39,407 bases of DNA from a virus, in the IMG/VR virus record IMGVR_UViG_3300018719_000009, positions 1-39,407 of that record. One strand, 5' to 3'. Below, piece by piece: positions 5,973 to 13,269 of this stretch; the first letter of the stretch is position 1; every line of letters begins with the position of its first letter. Made by a program: the position numbers and the translations under genes. The notes under the pieces were generated by a model. The model was given only the letters and a program-made list of their open reading frames with translations. It was not told the DNA's origin and searched no databases.

Positions 5973-6682
5973 GCGACGTCCCCCACGGTCTGCTCGTCGA
6001 CCAGCAACAGGTGCCACGTCTCACGGGCCCACCGCGGCCTTCTCCCGCCTTCATCGACGCAGCCGTGGGTGGCGCAGGTGACGTCGCTGGAGGCGTCTGA
6101 GCGGACGCGGAGCGGCCCGCCGCAGTACCGGCAGGCGACGTCCCTGAGCGTCGCCAGGGGCGCCTCGTAGGCGAGCGCTTCCCGGCACGCGGCGACGTAC
6201 AGGCCGGTGACCCGGGCGACCTCAACGCGGTGGTCCTCGCCCAGGGCGTGGGCGAGTCCGCGGATGTCGTGGAGGGCGGTGGTCAGCCCGACGCGGGTAC
6301 GTGGGGTATCCGGTGTCTGTCGGCCGGCGGCGCGGCGCAGGTACCTGCGCAGCTCCCACACCCCAGGGGTGTAGTCATGCCGGGTGGCCCACCCGTTCAC
6401 GACCCGGTCGAACGCGGCGGTGGCGGGGGCGTACGACGGTGGGCGGCTGCGTGGCTTCCCCCGCGACGTCGGCTCGGCGCCGGCGACCGCACCAGGGGGC
6501 ATCGCCTCGATCAGCGCCAAGAGCAGCGGAGGTTGGCGTACGGCGTGCCGGCCGTGTTCGGGTGAGCGGCGGTGAATCCCATCTGCTCCCGTGCCGGGCT
6601 GGCGGGTGTATTCGACGGACGTGGTTTGCGCGCGGGTGAGCTGGTCGACATTGTCCGCGATTTGCTGGAGGACGTCTTTCAC
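5969..6682 (-). CDS. Protein with C-terminal zinc ribbon, unknown function
   Basis: 237 residues from GTG 6680-6682, with its stop overlapping the start of the PAPS-reductase-like gene (GTGA). The N-terminus is helical (VKDVLQQIADNVDQLTR). The centre, with VVNGWATRHDYTPGVWELRRYLRRAAG, looks like a helical DNA- or protein-binding region. The C-terminus carries CRYCGGPLRVRS...CATHGC, a CxxC...CxxxxC zinc ribbon at about residues 194-217. Similar proteins with a central helical part and a terminal zinc ribbon recur in actinophage early operons. No biochemical role is known to me. Confidence 0.65.
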   Translation of the reverse strand: MKDVLQQIADNVDQLTRAQTTSVEYTRQPGTGADGIHRRSPEHGRHAVRQPPLLLALIEAMPPGAVAGAEPTSRGKPRSRPPSYAPATAAFDRVVNGWATRHDYTPGVWELRRYLRRAAGRQTPDTPRTRVGLTTALHDIRGLAHALGEDHRVEVARVTGLYVAACREALAYEAPLATLRDVACRYCGGPLRVRSDASSDVTCATHGCVDEGGRRPRWARETWHLLLVDEQTVGDVA

Positions 6683-6792
6683 AGGAGGTCGCCTTTCACC
6701 TTCACCGTTTCGACCGGGCGGTATTCGCCATCGTCCCAGTCCTCGAAGTCCATTTCGCAGTACAGGCACGGTTCAGCACGGCGGTCGGTCAT
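6679..6792 (-). CDS. Small CxxC protein (37 aa)
   Basis: The ATG at 6790-6792 has an ideal GAGGAGG site. The product contains one CLYC pair and many acidic residues (EMDFEDWDDGEY). Its stop overlaps the GTG of the next gene. The longer frame upstream of this ATG lacks a ribosome site and coding character. Its function is unknown. Confidence 0.6.
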   Translation of the reverse strand: MTDRRAEPCLYCEMDFEDWDDGEYRPVETVKVKGDLL

Positions 6793-7171
6793 CGTTTTTC
6801 CTCCTCGGTGGCAGCGGGTCGGATGCGAATACGTGCAGCGGCGATGAGTGGCACGCGTGTTCGGCGAGGACAACCGCTGAGTGCGCCGGCCGGGATTTGA
6901 TGCCGTGTTTGTCGCGGCGCCACAGTGCGGGGGGTTTCCCGTCGAGGTCGTAGGTGCTCAGCCCGGTGGTGAGGGCTTGCAGTTCCCCGAGGGGGGTGAT
7001 GCGGTGCGGGTCGGCCCGGGCTTCGAAGGCGCACATGTCGGCGTCGAGTCCGCGCAGGATCGGGGTGGAGCAGTGCCGACACGAGCTCCAGGTGGCGCGT
7101 CGGGTGAGCCCGCGGGGGTCGACTCCGGTGCGGGTGGCGATGGCGTCGAGGACGCGGGCGGGGAGGGTCAT
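6773..7171 (-). CDS. Zinc-finger-like protein (132 aa)
   Basis: The ATG at 7169-7171 overlaps the stop of the primase-helicase gene (ATGA). After an N-terminal helix (LPARVLDAIATRTGVDPR) comes SCRHCSTPILRGLDADMC, a probable zinc knuckle at about residues 30-46, then a region with HAC and H residues near the end (LAEHACHSS). Comparable short proteins follow primase genes in actinophages. A replication accessory role is possible but not shown. Confidence 0.6.
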   Translation of the reverse strand: MTLPARVLDAIATRTGVDPRGLTRRATWSSCRHCSTPILRGLDADMCAFEARADPHRITPLGELQALTTGLSTYDLDGKPPALWRRDKHGIKSRPAHSAVVLAEHACHSSPLHVFASDPLPPRRKNDDRPPC

Positions 7172-9456
7172 CCGAGGATCTGTCCGGTGTGCCGGTCGAC
7201 GAGCTGTCCCTCGACGTAGTCGAGATCGCCGGGCGGGGGTGTGCCGTGCCGTGCCCCCCCATAGGGAGGGGGGCACGGCGGCACGGTCACATCCCCCCCT
7301 GCACCACCTTGCCGCGGCAAGGTTCCGGCAAGGTCCGGCACGCCCGGCAAGGTCCGCCCAAACAGGCCTTCGAGATGCTCGGCGATAGACCAGCGCCGCA
7401 CCAGCCGGTGCGCCATCCCGACCCCACTCGGGGCGGTCTCGCGAGCGACGAATCCGGCGTCAACCAGCTGGTCCAAGGCCTCGTCGACGTCCTCGTTCGT
7501 TCCTTTCACGGCCTTCCGGCTGGCCCCGCGACCTGTCTTCTCTGGCCTGCCGGCAAGCCAAGTGCAGAGGTCCTCCATGTGCTGCATCAGCGCCAGCCGC
7601 TCCCGCTGCGTGGGCGTGATGTTCTCGGCCGGGTTGATGCGAACCGAAACAGCGCCGGACTCGGAGTTCGATTCGAGAATGGCCAGACCGGCATGCCTTG
7701 CGTCCACAGAGATGGCACGGACATGCCCAGGTCGGTCCTTGTCGACCGTTAACTTCAAACGACCACTCATGCCACGCCCGAAAGGTGTGATGACGTCCAC
7801 GAGTAACGCACAGCCGGTCGTCATGGCACGTTTCGCCTGAGCGCCGATGCCGCCTTTTCCGCGGCTTTCTTTGGCCTTCGGAACGTGGTCGACGTAGACG
7901 ACGGCCGCCCCGGATTCAGATAGTGGCCGGAGCAGCATTTGTGCGAACTTGGTGGCGTCGCCGTTGTCGTTGATGTCGAGGCCGAGGAGGGTCATGGCGG
8001 CGTTGAACCCGTCGAGCACGATGAGGTCAGGCCGGGTCGTGGTGATGGTGTCGCGCAGATCGCTGGTGGCGGCGGCGTGGAGGGTTTCCTCTGGGCCGAT
8101 GTAGTGGAGGTTCGCCAGCTGGGCGTCGGTGACACCGAGCGCGCGGAGCCGGCCGACAATGCCTGCGGGGGTGTCTTCGAAGTCGAGGTAGACCACGGCC
8201 CGCCCGGCGGCGAGAGTCTGGGCGACATCGAGGAGGACGACCCAAGTCTTCCCACTCTCGGACTCACCGATCAGGCCGTTGACCTTGCCGCGGTAGAACA
8301 GGGCGGCGCCGTCGGTACGCTGCAGGTGGTCGGGTTCCGGCTCGGTGATGTGGCCGCTGATGACACCGGTCAGGTTCTTCGGCCACCACGTCGTCCGCTC
8401 TTCCTCGGGGTCGGGGGCCGAGTCGAGAGCCGGGTTGAGCGCGTTGGCGCCGTCAGTGGGCGGCGGCGACGTGAGGGTCAAGGCCGTGATCTGCCCGGCG
8501 CAGTCGCAGCTGTCGAGATGGGACGGGTCGGCGGTGACCAGGTTCACGGCTGACCCGACGATGCTGTTCCACTCCCTCGCGGCCTCGGCCGGGCTGCGGC
8601 GGTACTCTCCCCGCGGCTGGCGGGCGGCGCTGGTCGCTTCTTTGGTGAAAGTGCTGTGCAGGGTGGCGATGGCGGGCAGCACCCCAGGGTGGCCTTCATC
8701 GGCGAGTCGGATGACCCGCAGTGCGCCGTCGCGGGCGCCGTTGTGTGCGCTGCTAGTGGCGATGTCGCGGGTGGCCTGGTCGATGGCGGCCTGCATTCGC
8801 CGGCACGGTTGCTCGAGGCTGCCTGGTCGAGCCACGAGGTACTGCTGCGCCTGCCCGGTGGTCAGGTCGTTACGTGCAACCTCGCGTGCGAGCTGCCCAC
8901 CGGTCAGACCGGCCACCCAGGCGTCAGGAAGCAGGGGGAGGGCGTCGAAATCGGGGATGGTGGTGGAGGTGACCCCATCTGGACTGATCCACCGGTAGGT
9001 GCGTCCTTCGGGGTGGACCGACGGTGGGGCGACGGCGTACCGGTGTCCGTGTTGGATGAGCTCAGTGCCGGGGCCGAGCTCGCCGGGCCACTCGAGGCCT
9101 TCGGGGATCCGGTAGATGCGGATGCCGCTGATGCCGTCGTCGCGACTGGTGGTGCGCCAGGTCGGCGGGAGCGGCCCCCACCGTTGTTCAGCTTCAGTAA
9201 GGGTGGCTGCGCCTCTCTTCTGGCCGTAGTCGTCTACGTCGACTCCGAGGCCGTTGCGTGGCATGCGCAGGGCGACGTTCCCGGCGCCTTCTGGGCCGTT
9301 GGCCCAGGTGTAGATGTCGGGGTAGCTGGTGTCGGCACCGTTGCGGCCGGTGTACCCGTCGGGTGGGTTCGCCTTCCGCTGATATGGCAGAGGGAGAACT
9401 CCGCGCCAACCGGCGCTCCAGTACTGCTCGGCCGCTTGCGCGTAAGGGCCGGTCAC
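7168..9456 (-). CDS. Primase-polymerase / RepA-type helicase
   Basis: A 762-residue replication protein with a GTG start at 9454-9456 (GTGA overlap with the upstream gene). Residues 1-200 form a bifunctional primase-polymerase domain of the archaeo-eukaryotic type: catalytic VDVDDY (Asp73, Asp75) and PPSVHPEG (Ser146, His148). Residues about 385-640 form a RecA-fold hexameric helicase related to plasmid RepA: Walker A GESESGKT (397-404), Walker B DLIVLDGFN (Asp482), and VVYVDHVPK. A helical and basic segment follows, then a proline/glycine-rich tail that ends DRHTGQILG. This single protein probably primes and unwinds at the phage origin. The stretch near 7250-7300, with runs of six or seven C/G, codes for the low-complexity tail and could be slip-prone. 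Confidence 0.88.
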   Translation of the reverse strand: MTGPYAQAAEQYWSAGWRGVLPLPYQRKANPPDGYTGRNGADTSYPDIYTWANGPEGAGNVALRMPRNGLGVDVDDYGQKRGAATLTEAEQRWGPLPPTWRTTSRDDGISGIRIYRIPEGLEWPGELGPGTELIQHGHRYAVAPPSVHPEGRTYRWISPDGVTSTTIPDFDALPLLPDAWVAGLTGGQLAREVARNDLTTGQAQQYLVARPGSLEQPCRRMQAAIDQATRDIATSSAHNGARDGALRVIRLADEGHPGVLPAIATLHSTFTKEATSAARQPRGEYRRSPAEAAREWNSIVGSAVNLVTADPSHLDSCDCAGQITALTLTSPPPTDGANALNPALDSAPDPEEERTTWWPKNLTGVISGHITEPEPDHLQRTDGAALFYRGKVNGLIGESESGKTWVVLLDVAQTLAAGRAVVYLDFEDTPAGIVGRLRALGVTDAQLANLHYIGPEETLHAAATSDLRDTITTTRPDLIVLDGFNAAMTLLGLDINDNGDATKFAQMLLRPLSESGAAVVYVDHVPKAKESRGKGGIGAQAKRAMTTGCALLVDVITPFGRGMSGRLKLTVDKDRPGHVRAISVDARHAGLAILESNSESGAVSVRINPAENITPTQRERLALMQHMEDLCTWLAGRPEKTGRGASRKAVKGTNEDVDEALDQLVDAGFVARETAPSGVGMAHRLVRRWSIAEHLEGLFGRTLPGVPDLAGTLPRQGGAGGDVTVPPCPPPYGGARHGTPPPGDLDYVEGQLVDRHTGQILG

Positions 9457-9620
9457 ACCGCACCGACCGGCGGCAGAGGCGTCACGGTGACGAAGCGACC
9501 GCCGTCGACGAGGCGGGCACAGGGCAGGCAAACCCGAAAAGCACGCTGACCATCGCCGAAGTCGACCTCGTGCGTTGCCGCCCCGGGTCGGCTGCAGGCT
9601 TCGCAGCGCCGGGGGTTCAT
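9453..9620 (-). CDS. Small zinc-finger protein (55 aa)
   Basis: The ATG at 9618-9620 overlaps the preceding stop (ATGA), and its own stop overlaps the GTG of the primase-helicase. The product has CEACSRPG at residues 6-13 and CLPC at 31-34, a two-pair zinc-binding core around DFGDGQRAFRV. Such proteins are common in actinobacterial genomes. The role is probably nucleic-acid or protein binding; no specific function is known. Confidence 0.65.
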   Translation of the reverse strand: MNPRRCEACSRPGAATHEVDFGDGQRAFRVCLPCARLVDGGRFVTVTPLPPVGAV

Positions 9621-9943
9621 GCCGTCACCACCGCGACGAGCTGACGTGACCGCACCCTCGTGGTGGCCCTGCTGCCCTCGACGCGGATGAGTCCGCAGCG
9701 GAACTTGCCGTTGCGCCACAGTCCGACGACCCGTAGCGGCGAGCGCCACAAGCGAACCGCCACGGAGTCGACGACCATGCTCGGATTGCCGTACTGGTCG
9801 AGCGACGTTCCCCGGGCGAATGTCGTGGAGACTCGCCACCCGTTTGCCTCCGCCTCCGTGGCGAGGGATTGAGCGGTCTTCGGCGTCTCTTCCAGGCGCG
9901 CGGGGCGGCACGGTACTTCCGGGGCGGGGTGGAGCTGAAGCAT
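9617..9943 (-). CDS. Hypothetical protein (108 aa)
   Basis: The ATG at 9941-9943 has CAGGGAG nine bases upstream. The C-terminal half (SMVVDSVAVRLWRSPLRVVGLWRNGKFRCGLIRVEG) is rich in alternating hydrophobic residues and tryptophans, suggesting a small beta-barrel. The N-terminal half is helical (TPKTAQSLATEAEANGW). No family is recognised. It begins the coupled run into the primase-helicase gene. Confidence 0.55.
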   Translation of the reverse strand: MLQLHPAPEVPCRPARLEETPKTAQSLATEAEANGWRVSTTFARGTSLDQYGNPSMVVDSVAVRLWRSPLRVVGLWRNGKFRCGLIRVEGSRATTRVRSRQLVAVVTA

Positions 9944-9986
9944 GTGAACGACTCCCTGAGCCGAAGGACGGATGACGGCATGCGCT

Positions 9987-10015
9987 GGGTCGGGAGTGGG
10001 TTCGGTTGGGTTGGG
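9987..10015 (+). repeat. G-run repeat with G-quadruplex potential, copy A
   Basis: Five GGG runs on the plus strand (9987, 9992, 9998, 10008, 10013) with short loops; the last two are in the form GGGTTGGG. It lies downstream of the OB-like gene. A sister block lies at 10601-10618 on its other side. Confidence 0.55.
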
Positions 10016-10032
10016 CTGGAAACGGAGAAGAG

Positions 10033-10064
10033 GGCGGCCCGGCTGCTGCTGCAGCCGGGCCGCC
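10033..10064 (-). terminator. Strong stem-loop after the OB-like gene
   Basis: A perfect 14-pair GC-rich stem with loop TGCT lies just after the stop at 10073. On the minus strand it is followed by CTCTTCTCCGTTT rather than a clean T run. It may terminate in part, reducing expression of downstream early genes, or may protect the message end. Confidence 0.6.
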
Positions 10065-10072
10065 GAGGGGGC

Positions 10073-10543
10073 TCAGGCGAAGCCGAGAGCGGCGCGCTGC
10101 TCCGGTGTCATGTTCTGTAGTGCGGCGGCTACCGCTGCCGGATCGGGCTGCACGGCGGCCGGTGTTGTAGGCGCCGACGCCGGTGGCTCAGTTGTCGCAG
10201 GTGCTGCGCCACCGTTCCCGCCGCCGGGCTTCACGTCGAGCGAGAAGTGCTTGAGCGTCTTCCCGCCGGCGCGCTTCTCGACGTCGGTGAGCCGGATAGT
10301 GATGTGATCTCCGGCCTCGGGGCGCTTCTCGCCGAGCAGCGCCTTGAGGCGGACTTGACCGGCTGTGAGCGTCTTTTCCTCACCGTCGTCGGTGACGAGG
10401 AACACTTGCGGGCAGACGCTGCCGTCTTCCCAACGGTGCTTACGGATGGCGCTGACGGTGCCGGCGACGCTGTCGCCGACGGCTTCAAGCTTGACGAACT
10501 CACCGCTCGCGCGGAGTTCGGGGTCGTCCCAAACGGTTGTCAT
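10073..10543 (-). CDS. Probable OB-fold single-strand DNA-binding-like protein
   Basis: 156 residues from ATG 10541-10543 (AGGA site). Residues about 12-115 read as a beta-barrel: KLEAVGDSVAGTVSAIRKH, VFLVTDDGEEKTLTAGQVRLK, DHITIRLTDVEKR, then GKTLKHFSLDVK. A long Pro/Ala/Thr linker and a short conserved tip (LQNMTPEQRAALGFA) follow, reminiscent of the disordered tail and partner-binding tip of single-strand-binding proteins. It lies between the Cas4/RecB-like nuclease and the replication gene. The SSB-like role is inferred from shape and place. The gene is flanked by GGG-repeat blocks and followed by a strong hairpin. Confidence 0.6.
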   Translation of the reverse strand: MTTVWDDPELRASGEFVKLEAVGDSVAGTVSAIRKHRWEDGSVCPQVFLVTDDGEEKTLTAGQVRLKALLGEKRPEAGDHITIRLTDVEKRAGGKTLKHFSLDVKPGGGNGGAAPATTEPPASAPTTPAAVQPDPAAVAAALQNMTPEQRAALGFA

Positions 10544-10600
10544 GGAGTTCCTGTTCTGTAGTCGATTGATCACAGTGGGTAGTCGTGCTTAGGCATGGTT

Positions 10601-10618
10601 GGGTCGGGTTGGGTTGGG
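10601..10618 (+). repeat. G-quadruplex motif, copy B
   Basis: Four GGG runs separated by exactly two bases (10601, 10606, 10611, 10616) on the plus strand form a canonical G-quadruplex motif. The transcript would carry the C-rich strand. It sits in the 75-base gap between the nuclease stop and the OB-like gene start. Confidence 0.7.
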
Positions 10619-11422
10619 TCAGGCGACGGCGTTCAGTGCCGCCGCCGGCTCGCGGTGACCGGGACACGCCTCGGTCAGATCAGTGGCCGCCGGCAGATGC
10701 CACGGGCAGTACGAACACCAGGCGTCGGCGGTGGGCAGCGCGGCCGCCGCGTGTGACCCGCCTTGGCCGACAAGCCGGGCGACGAGCGTCGCCCGGTCGA
10801 TCGCAGCCGTGGCGACGTCCGGGGCATACGGTTCGTGCCAGAACACCGCGTCGGTCAACTCGCCCGCTGACGGAAGGAACACCAAGGCGACGCGCCGCAC
10901 CGGCATCCCCCGGCGCTCCCACCCGAGGGCGTAGGTGTGGGCTTGGATGCGGTACTGCTCCCCCGGCCCGTCCTTGCGGTACTTCTTCAGTGCGGTAGCA
11001 CCAACGACCTTCCAGTCCACCACGGTGTCGGTGACCCGGCAGTAGAGGTCGCACGACCCGTCGAGCACCTGGTCGCCGACCATCCCGGCGTTCACCTTGA
11101 ACTCCACCAGCCACCGGGCGGGGTCGTGCCGGGCGTTGTCTTGGATGAACTTGTCGGCGAGCCACTCATGCACGGCGGTACCCACGGTCGGCCGCCACGC
11201 TGGGCCACGCTCGTTGACCTCGGGCGTGCCGGCCAGCTTGTGCGCCAGTCGGCGGGTGCAGGGTGTGCCGATCTCGGAGGGGCCGATGCGGGTCTGCTGA
11301 GACCGTGGGTGCCCGGCGATGGCGCCGATGATGACGTGCTGCAGCTCACCGAACAGCCGGTCGGGGTCGGCGTGCTGCTCGGCGATCGGTGGCAGGCCGG
11401 ATAGGTCGGCGTAGAAGCTCAC
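10619..11422 (-). CDS. Cas4/RecB-like PD-(D/E)XK exonuclease
   Basis: 267 residues from GTG 11420-11422. N-terminal GPSEIGTPCTRRLAHKL carries the first of the cysteines that bind an iron-sulfur cluster in this family. The nuclease core is LDGSCDLYC...VVDWKVV, giving the D and DxK of the PD-(D/E)XK fold; YRIQAHTYALGW is the Q-x-x-x-Y motif IV. The C-terminal CSYCPWH...C supplies the other cluster ligands. Phage members process DNA ends during recombination or replication, and the gene fits the replication/recombination block here. It overlaps the small gene upstream (GTGA). Confidence 0.82.
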   Translation of the reverse strand: MSFYADLSGLPPIAEQHADPDRLFGELQHVIIGAIAGHPRSQQTRIGPSEIGTPCTRRLAHKLAGTPEVNERGPAWRPTVGTAVHEWLADKFIQDNARHDPARWLVEFKVNAGMVGDQVLDGSCDLYCRVTDTVVDWKVVGATALKKYRKDGPGEQYRIQAHTYALGWERRGMPVRRVALVFLPSAGELTDAVFWHEPYAPDVATAAIDRATLVARLVGQGGSHAAAALPTADAWCSYCPWHLPAATDLTEACPGHREPAAALNAVA

Positions 11423-11559
11423 TGGTCACCGCCGAGGATCCAGAACCGCTGGTAGGCGGCGGCTCGGGCGAGCACCTGAGGGTCGCGGTCGCCGTACTTG
11501 GCGGCGTTCCACGCGGGTTCGCATGAGCGCAGCCACGCGGCGAACATGATGGGTGTCAT
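11419..11559 (-). CDS. Small protein (46 aa)
   Basis: The ATG at 11557-11559 has GAGGAGGAG upstream. The sequence is TPIMFAAWLRSCEPAWNAAKY followed by a helix ending in FWILGGDQ. It is probably helical and possibly an adaptor for the nuclease it is coupled to. No family is recognised. Confidence 0.55.
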   Translation of the reverse strand: MTPIMFAAWLRSCEPAWNAAKYGDRDPQVLARAAAYQRFWILGGDQ

Positions 11560-11684
11560 CGCCGCTCCTCCTCTTCTTCTTGGTGGGTGAGCCAGTCGTC
11601 TTCGGCGAGTTCGCGAGTAGTGGGGAGGTCGTCGGGGTGGTGGAGGGCACCGGCGACGACGACCCACTCGTCGTAGGGGTTCAC
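11556..11684 (-). CDS. Small acidic protein (42 aa)
   Basis: GTG at 11682-11684, coupled by GTGA to the preceding gene and by ATGA to the next. The sequence begins VNPYDEWVVVAGALHHPDD and ends in a run of five glutamates and two arginines. The N-terminal YDEWVVVAGALHHP pattern recurs in small actinobacterial proteins. Its function is unknown. Confidence 0.55.
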   Translation of the reverse strand: MNPYDEWVVVAGALHHPDDLPTTRELAEDDWLTHQEEEEERR

Positions 11685-11884
11685 AAGACGCCCTGCATCG
11701 GGAGGAACCCGATGACTGCGGAACCGAAGCCGAAGAACCCGGTGAGTGCCGCGGTCTCCTCGAATCGGCCGTCGCCGGTCCAGATGGCCAGCAGGGCACA
11801 GGCGAAGCACGTCAGCAGGAGCAGGACACCGAAGGCGCCGAGGACGAGGCCGGCGCGGCGGCGGGCTCTATCAGTCGAAGTCAT
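11681..11884 (-). CDS. Small two-span membrane protein (67 aa)
   Basis: ATG at 11882-11884. Two hydrophobic segments are clear: GLVLGAFGVLLLLTCFACALLAIW (about residues 12-35) and ALTGFFGFGSAVIGFL (about 46-62), preceded by a basic RARRR. It overlaps the end of the upstream gene by 14 bases. It is one of several small membrane proteins in the early operon, which might alter the host membrane or exclude other phages. Confidence 0.6.
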   Translation of the reverse strand: MTSTDRARRRAGLVLGAFGVLLLLTCFACALLAIWTGDGRFEETAALTGFFGFGSAVIGFLPMQGVL

Positions 11885-12023
11885 GGGGCCAGTCCGTTTC
11901 CATGTGGGCGGGGCAGTGGGGGTCACCCGAGTCGCACGGTTCCCCGCAGATCTCTGCGGGTTCGGGGTCGACCCAGCGGCGTTCCGCGTAGACCTGCATC
12001 GGGCAGGGCGTCGGTTCGTTCAT
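11871..12023 (-). CDS. Small cysteine-containing protein (50 aa)
   Basis: The ATG at 12021-12023 overlaps the sigma-factor stop (ATGA). Cysteines occur at CPMQ, CGEPC and HCPAH, forming a probable zinc knuckle with DPEPAEICGEPCDSGDPHCPAHM. This C-x-E-P-C...H-C-P-A-H pattern is common in short actinobacterial proteins. Its function is unknown. Direct coupling to the sigma factor raises the possibility of a shared task. Confidence 0.58.
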   Translation of the reverse strand: MNEPTPCPMQVYAERRWVDPEPAEICGEPCDSGDPHCPAHMETDWPHDFD

Positions 12024-13024
12024 GCGATTCCCACCGGGGCCGGGCGGCCGACGCGCTGGTAGACGCGGGCGATGGTGCGGCCGGAGACACCGACGCGGCG
12101 GGGGATGTCGTGGATCGGGGAGCCGGTCTCGAGGAGCCAGTCGACGTCCTCGATGAGGTACCGGTACCGCTGTTCGCGGCTGACCTTGGAGTCCTCGACC
12201 ACCGCAGACGGTGTCTGGACGTGGTTGCGCAGCCATGCGTACGCCTCCGTCTTGAGTTGGGACACCCGCGACTGGGACAGCCCGAGCTCGCCCGCGAGGA
12301 GCTCGATGGGTTCCTCGCGGAGGCAGATTCGTTCGACGACCACGCGCAACCTGTCGGGTAGTTGCTCGACGGCGGCGAGCAGTTCCGCGTCCCGCTCAGC
12401 GTTGAGGAGTAGCTGCTCCGGCCCCGGCCGGGCATCAACGATGGTCTCCGTGAGTGCGTACCCGTCCTCGGATTCCACGTCGAGCCGCAGTGGTGCTACT
12501 AGCGCGCCGCTCGGCTCGGGGACCGTGCCGTCTTTGATGCGCCGCCGGTCCCCGCGGCTGAGCCAGTCCTGAGAGCGGAGCTCATCGAGGATCGCGCCCT
12601 GGACGCGGCGCTTGGCGTACGCGCCAAACGGCACTCCGCGGGCGGGTTCGAACCGGCGGGCACAGTTGATGAGGGCGGCCACACCGACGGAGATGAGGTC
12701 TTCCTTGTCGACGTGGCGCGGCAGCCGCTTGAGTGTGATGGTCACTTCGCGGTCGACCATGCCCAGGTGCTCACGGATGAGCGCCTCTTCACCGAGGGCC
12801 GCGGCGGGCGCTTCGGTGGTGAGATGTGCGGGGTTGATGCAGTCGTGGCTGCGGCAGGTGGAGTGGGCCGGTGCAGTCCCTGCGGCGAGCTGCTGCAGGT
12901 CGATCTGCCGCCCCTGGTGGGTGAGGACTGGCCGGCCTCGCTGGTCGCGTGGCCCGGCCCACTCCCAGCACAGGTCGGGTCCGAGCCTCTTCGCGCTCAC
13001 TTCCCATGGCATGGCGATGCTCAC
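12020..13024 (-). CDS. Sigma factor with HNH-like and extra HTH domains
   Basis: 334 residues from GTG 13022-13024. Residues 19-68 form an HNH-like zinc module: CWEW, then H54, C57, C62, N64 and H67 in HSTCRSHDCINPAHL. Residues about 105-155 match sigma region 2 of the FliA/SigF group (EDLISVGVAALINCARRFEP...FGAYAKRRVQGAILDELR). Residues about 215-268 match region 4, with helix-turn-helix IELLAGELGLSQSRVSQLKTE. Region 3 is absent or very short. The C-terminus adds a second helix-turn-helix (IHDIPRRVGVSGRTIARVYQRVG, about 304-326) like that of resolvases. The protein probably directs host RNA polymerase to phage promoters, perhaps late ones. The Shine-Dalgarno is distant (AAGGA). An IS element lies just upstream. 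Confidence 0.82.
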   Translation of the reverse strand: MSIAMPWEVSAKRLGPDLCWEWAGPRDQRGRPVLTHQGRQIDLQQLAAGTAPAHSTCRSHDCINPAHLTTEAPAAALGEEALIREHLGMVDREVTITLKRLPRHVDKEDLISVGVAALINCARRFEPARGVPFGAYAKRRVQGAILDELRSQDWLSRGDRRRIKDGTVPEPSGALVAPLRLDVESEDGYALTETIVDARPGPEQLLLNAERDAELLAAVEQLPDRLRVVVERICLREEPIELLAGELGLSQSRVSQLKTEAYAWLRNHVQTPSAVVEDSKVSREQRYRYLIEDVDWLLETGSPIHDIPRRVGVSGRTIARVYQRVGRPAPVGIA

Positions 13025-13089
13025 TGGTGCACCATCCTTCGGTCGGCGGTTCCGGATGGGCTGCTGATGCACCCCTGGTCCCCACCGGG

Positions 13090-13269
13090 CCATCGCCAGC
13101 GATGTTCGACTTCCGAGGTCCAGCATGAGTTCCGCGAGGCCCGGTGGCCCAGGACACCCAGACCGGCTACAGGGCTGTGCGCCGGAGAGCGCCGATCAGT
13201 GAGCGACCGGCTGCGGGGTCCCGGGACCACCGGGTGGCTTCCCACTGCTGCCACAGTCAGGAAACCAAC
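13090..13269 (+). ncRNA. Candidate IS110 bridge RNA region
   Basis: About 180 bases lie upstream of the transposase, with no convincing gene on either strand. They include a 12-base palindrome GGTCCCGGGACC at 13217-13228 and several GC-rich inverted repeats. In IS110-group elements the left non-coding end encodes a bridge RNA that guides the recombinase to donor and target. Position and size fit, but the fold was not computed. Bounds are approximate. Confidence 0.45.

Noticed and set aside
7240-7310. C/G homopolymer runs as a sign of a frameshift or phase-variable tract
   Set aside because: The replication-protein frame passes through these runs intact to a sensible end. The runs are only six or seven bases and encode a low-complexity tail.
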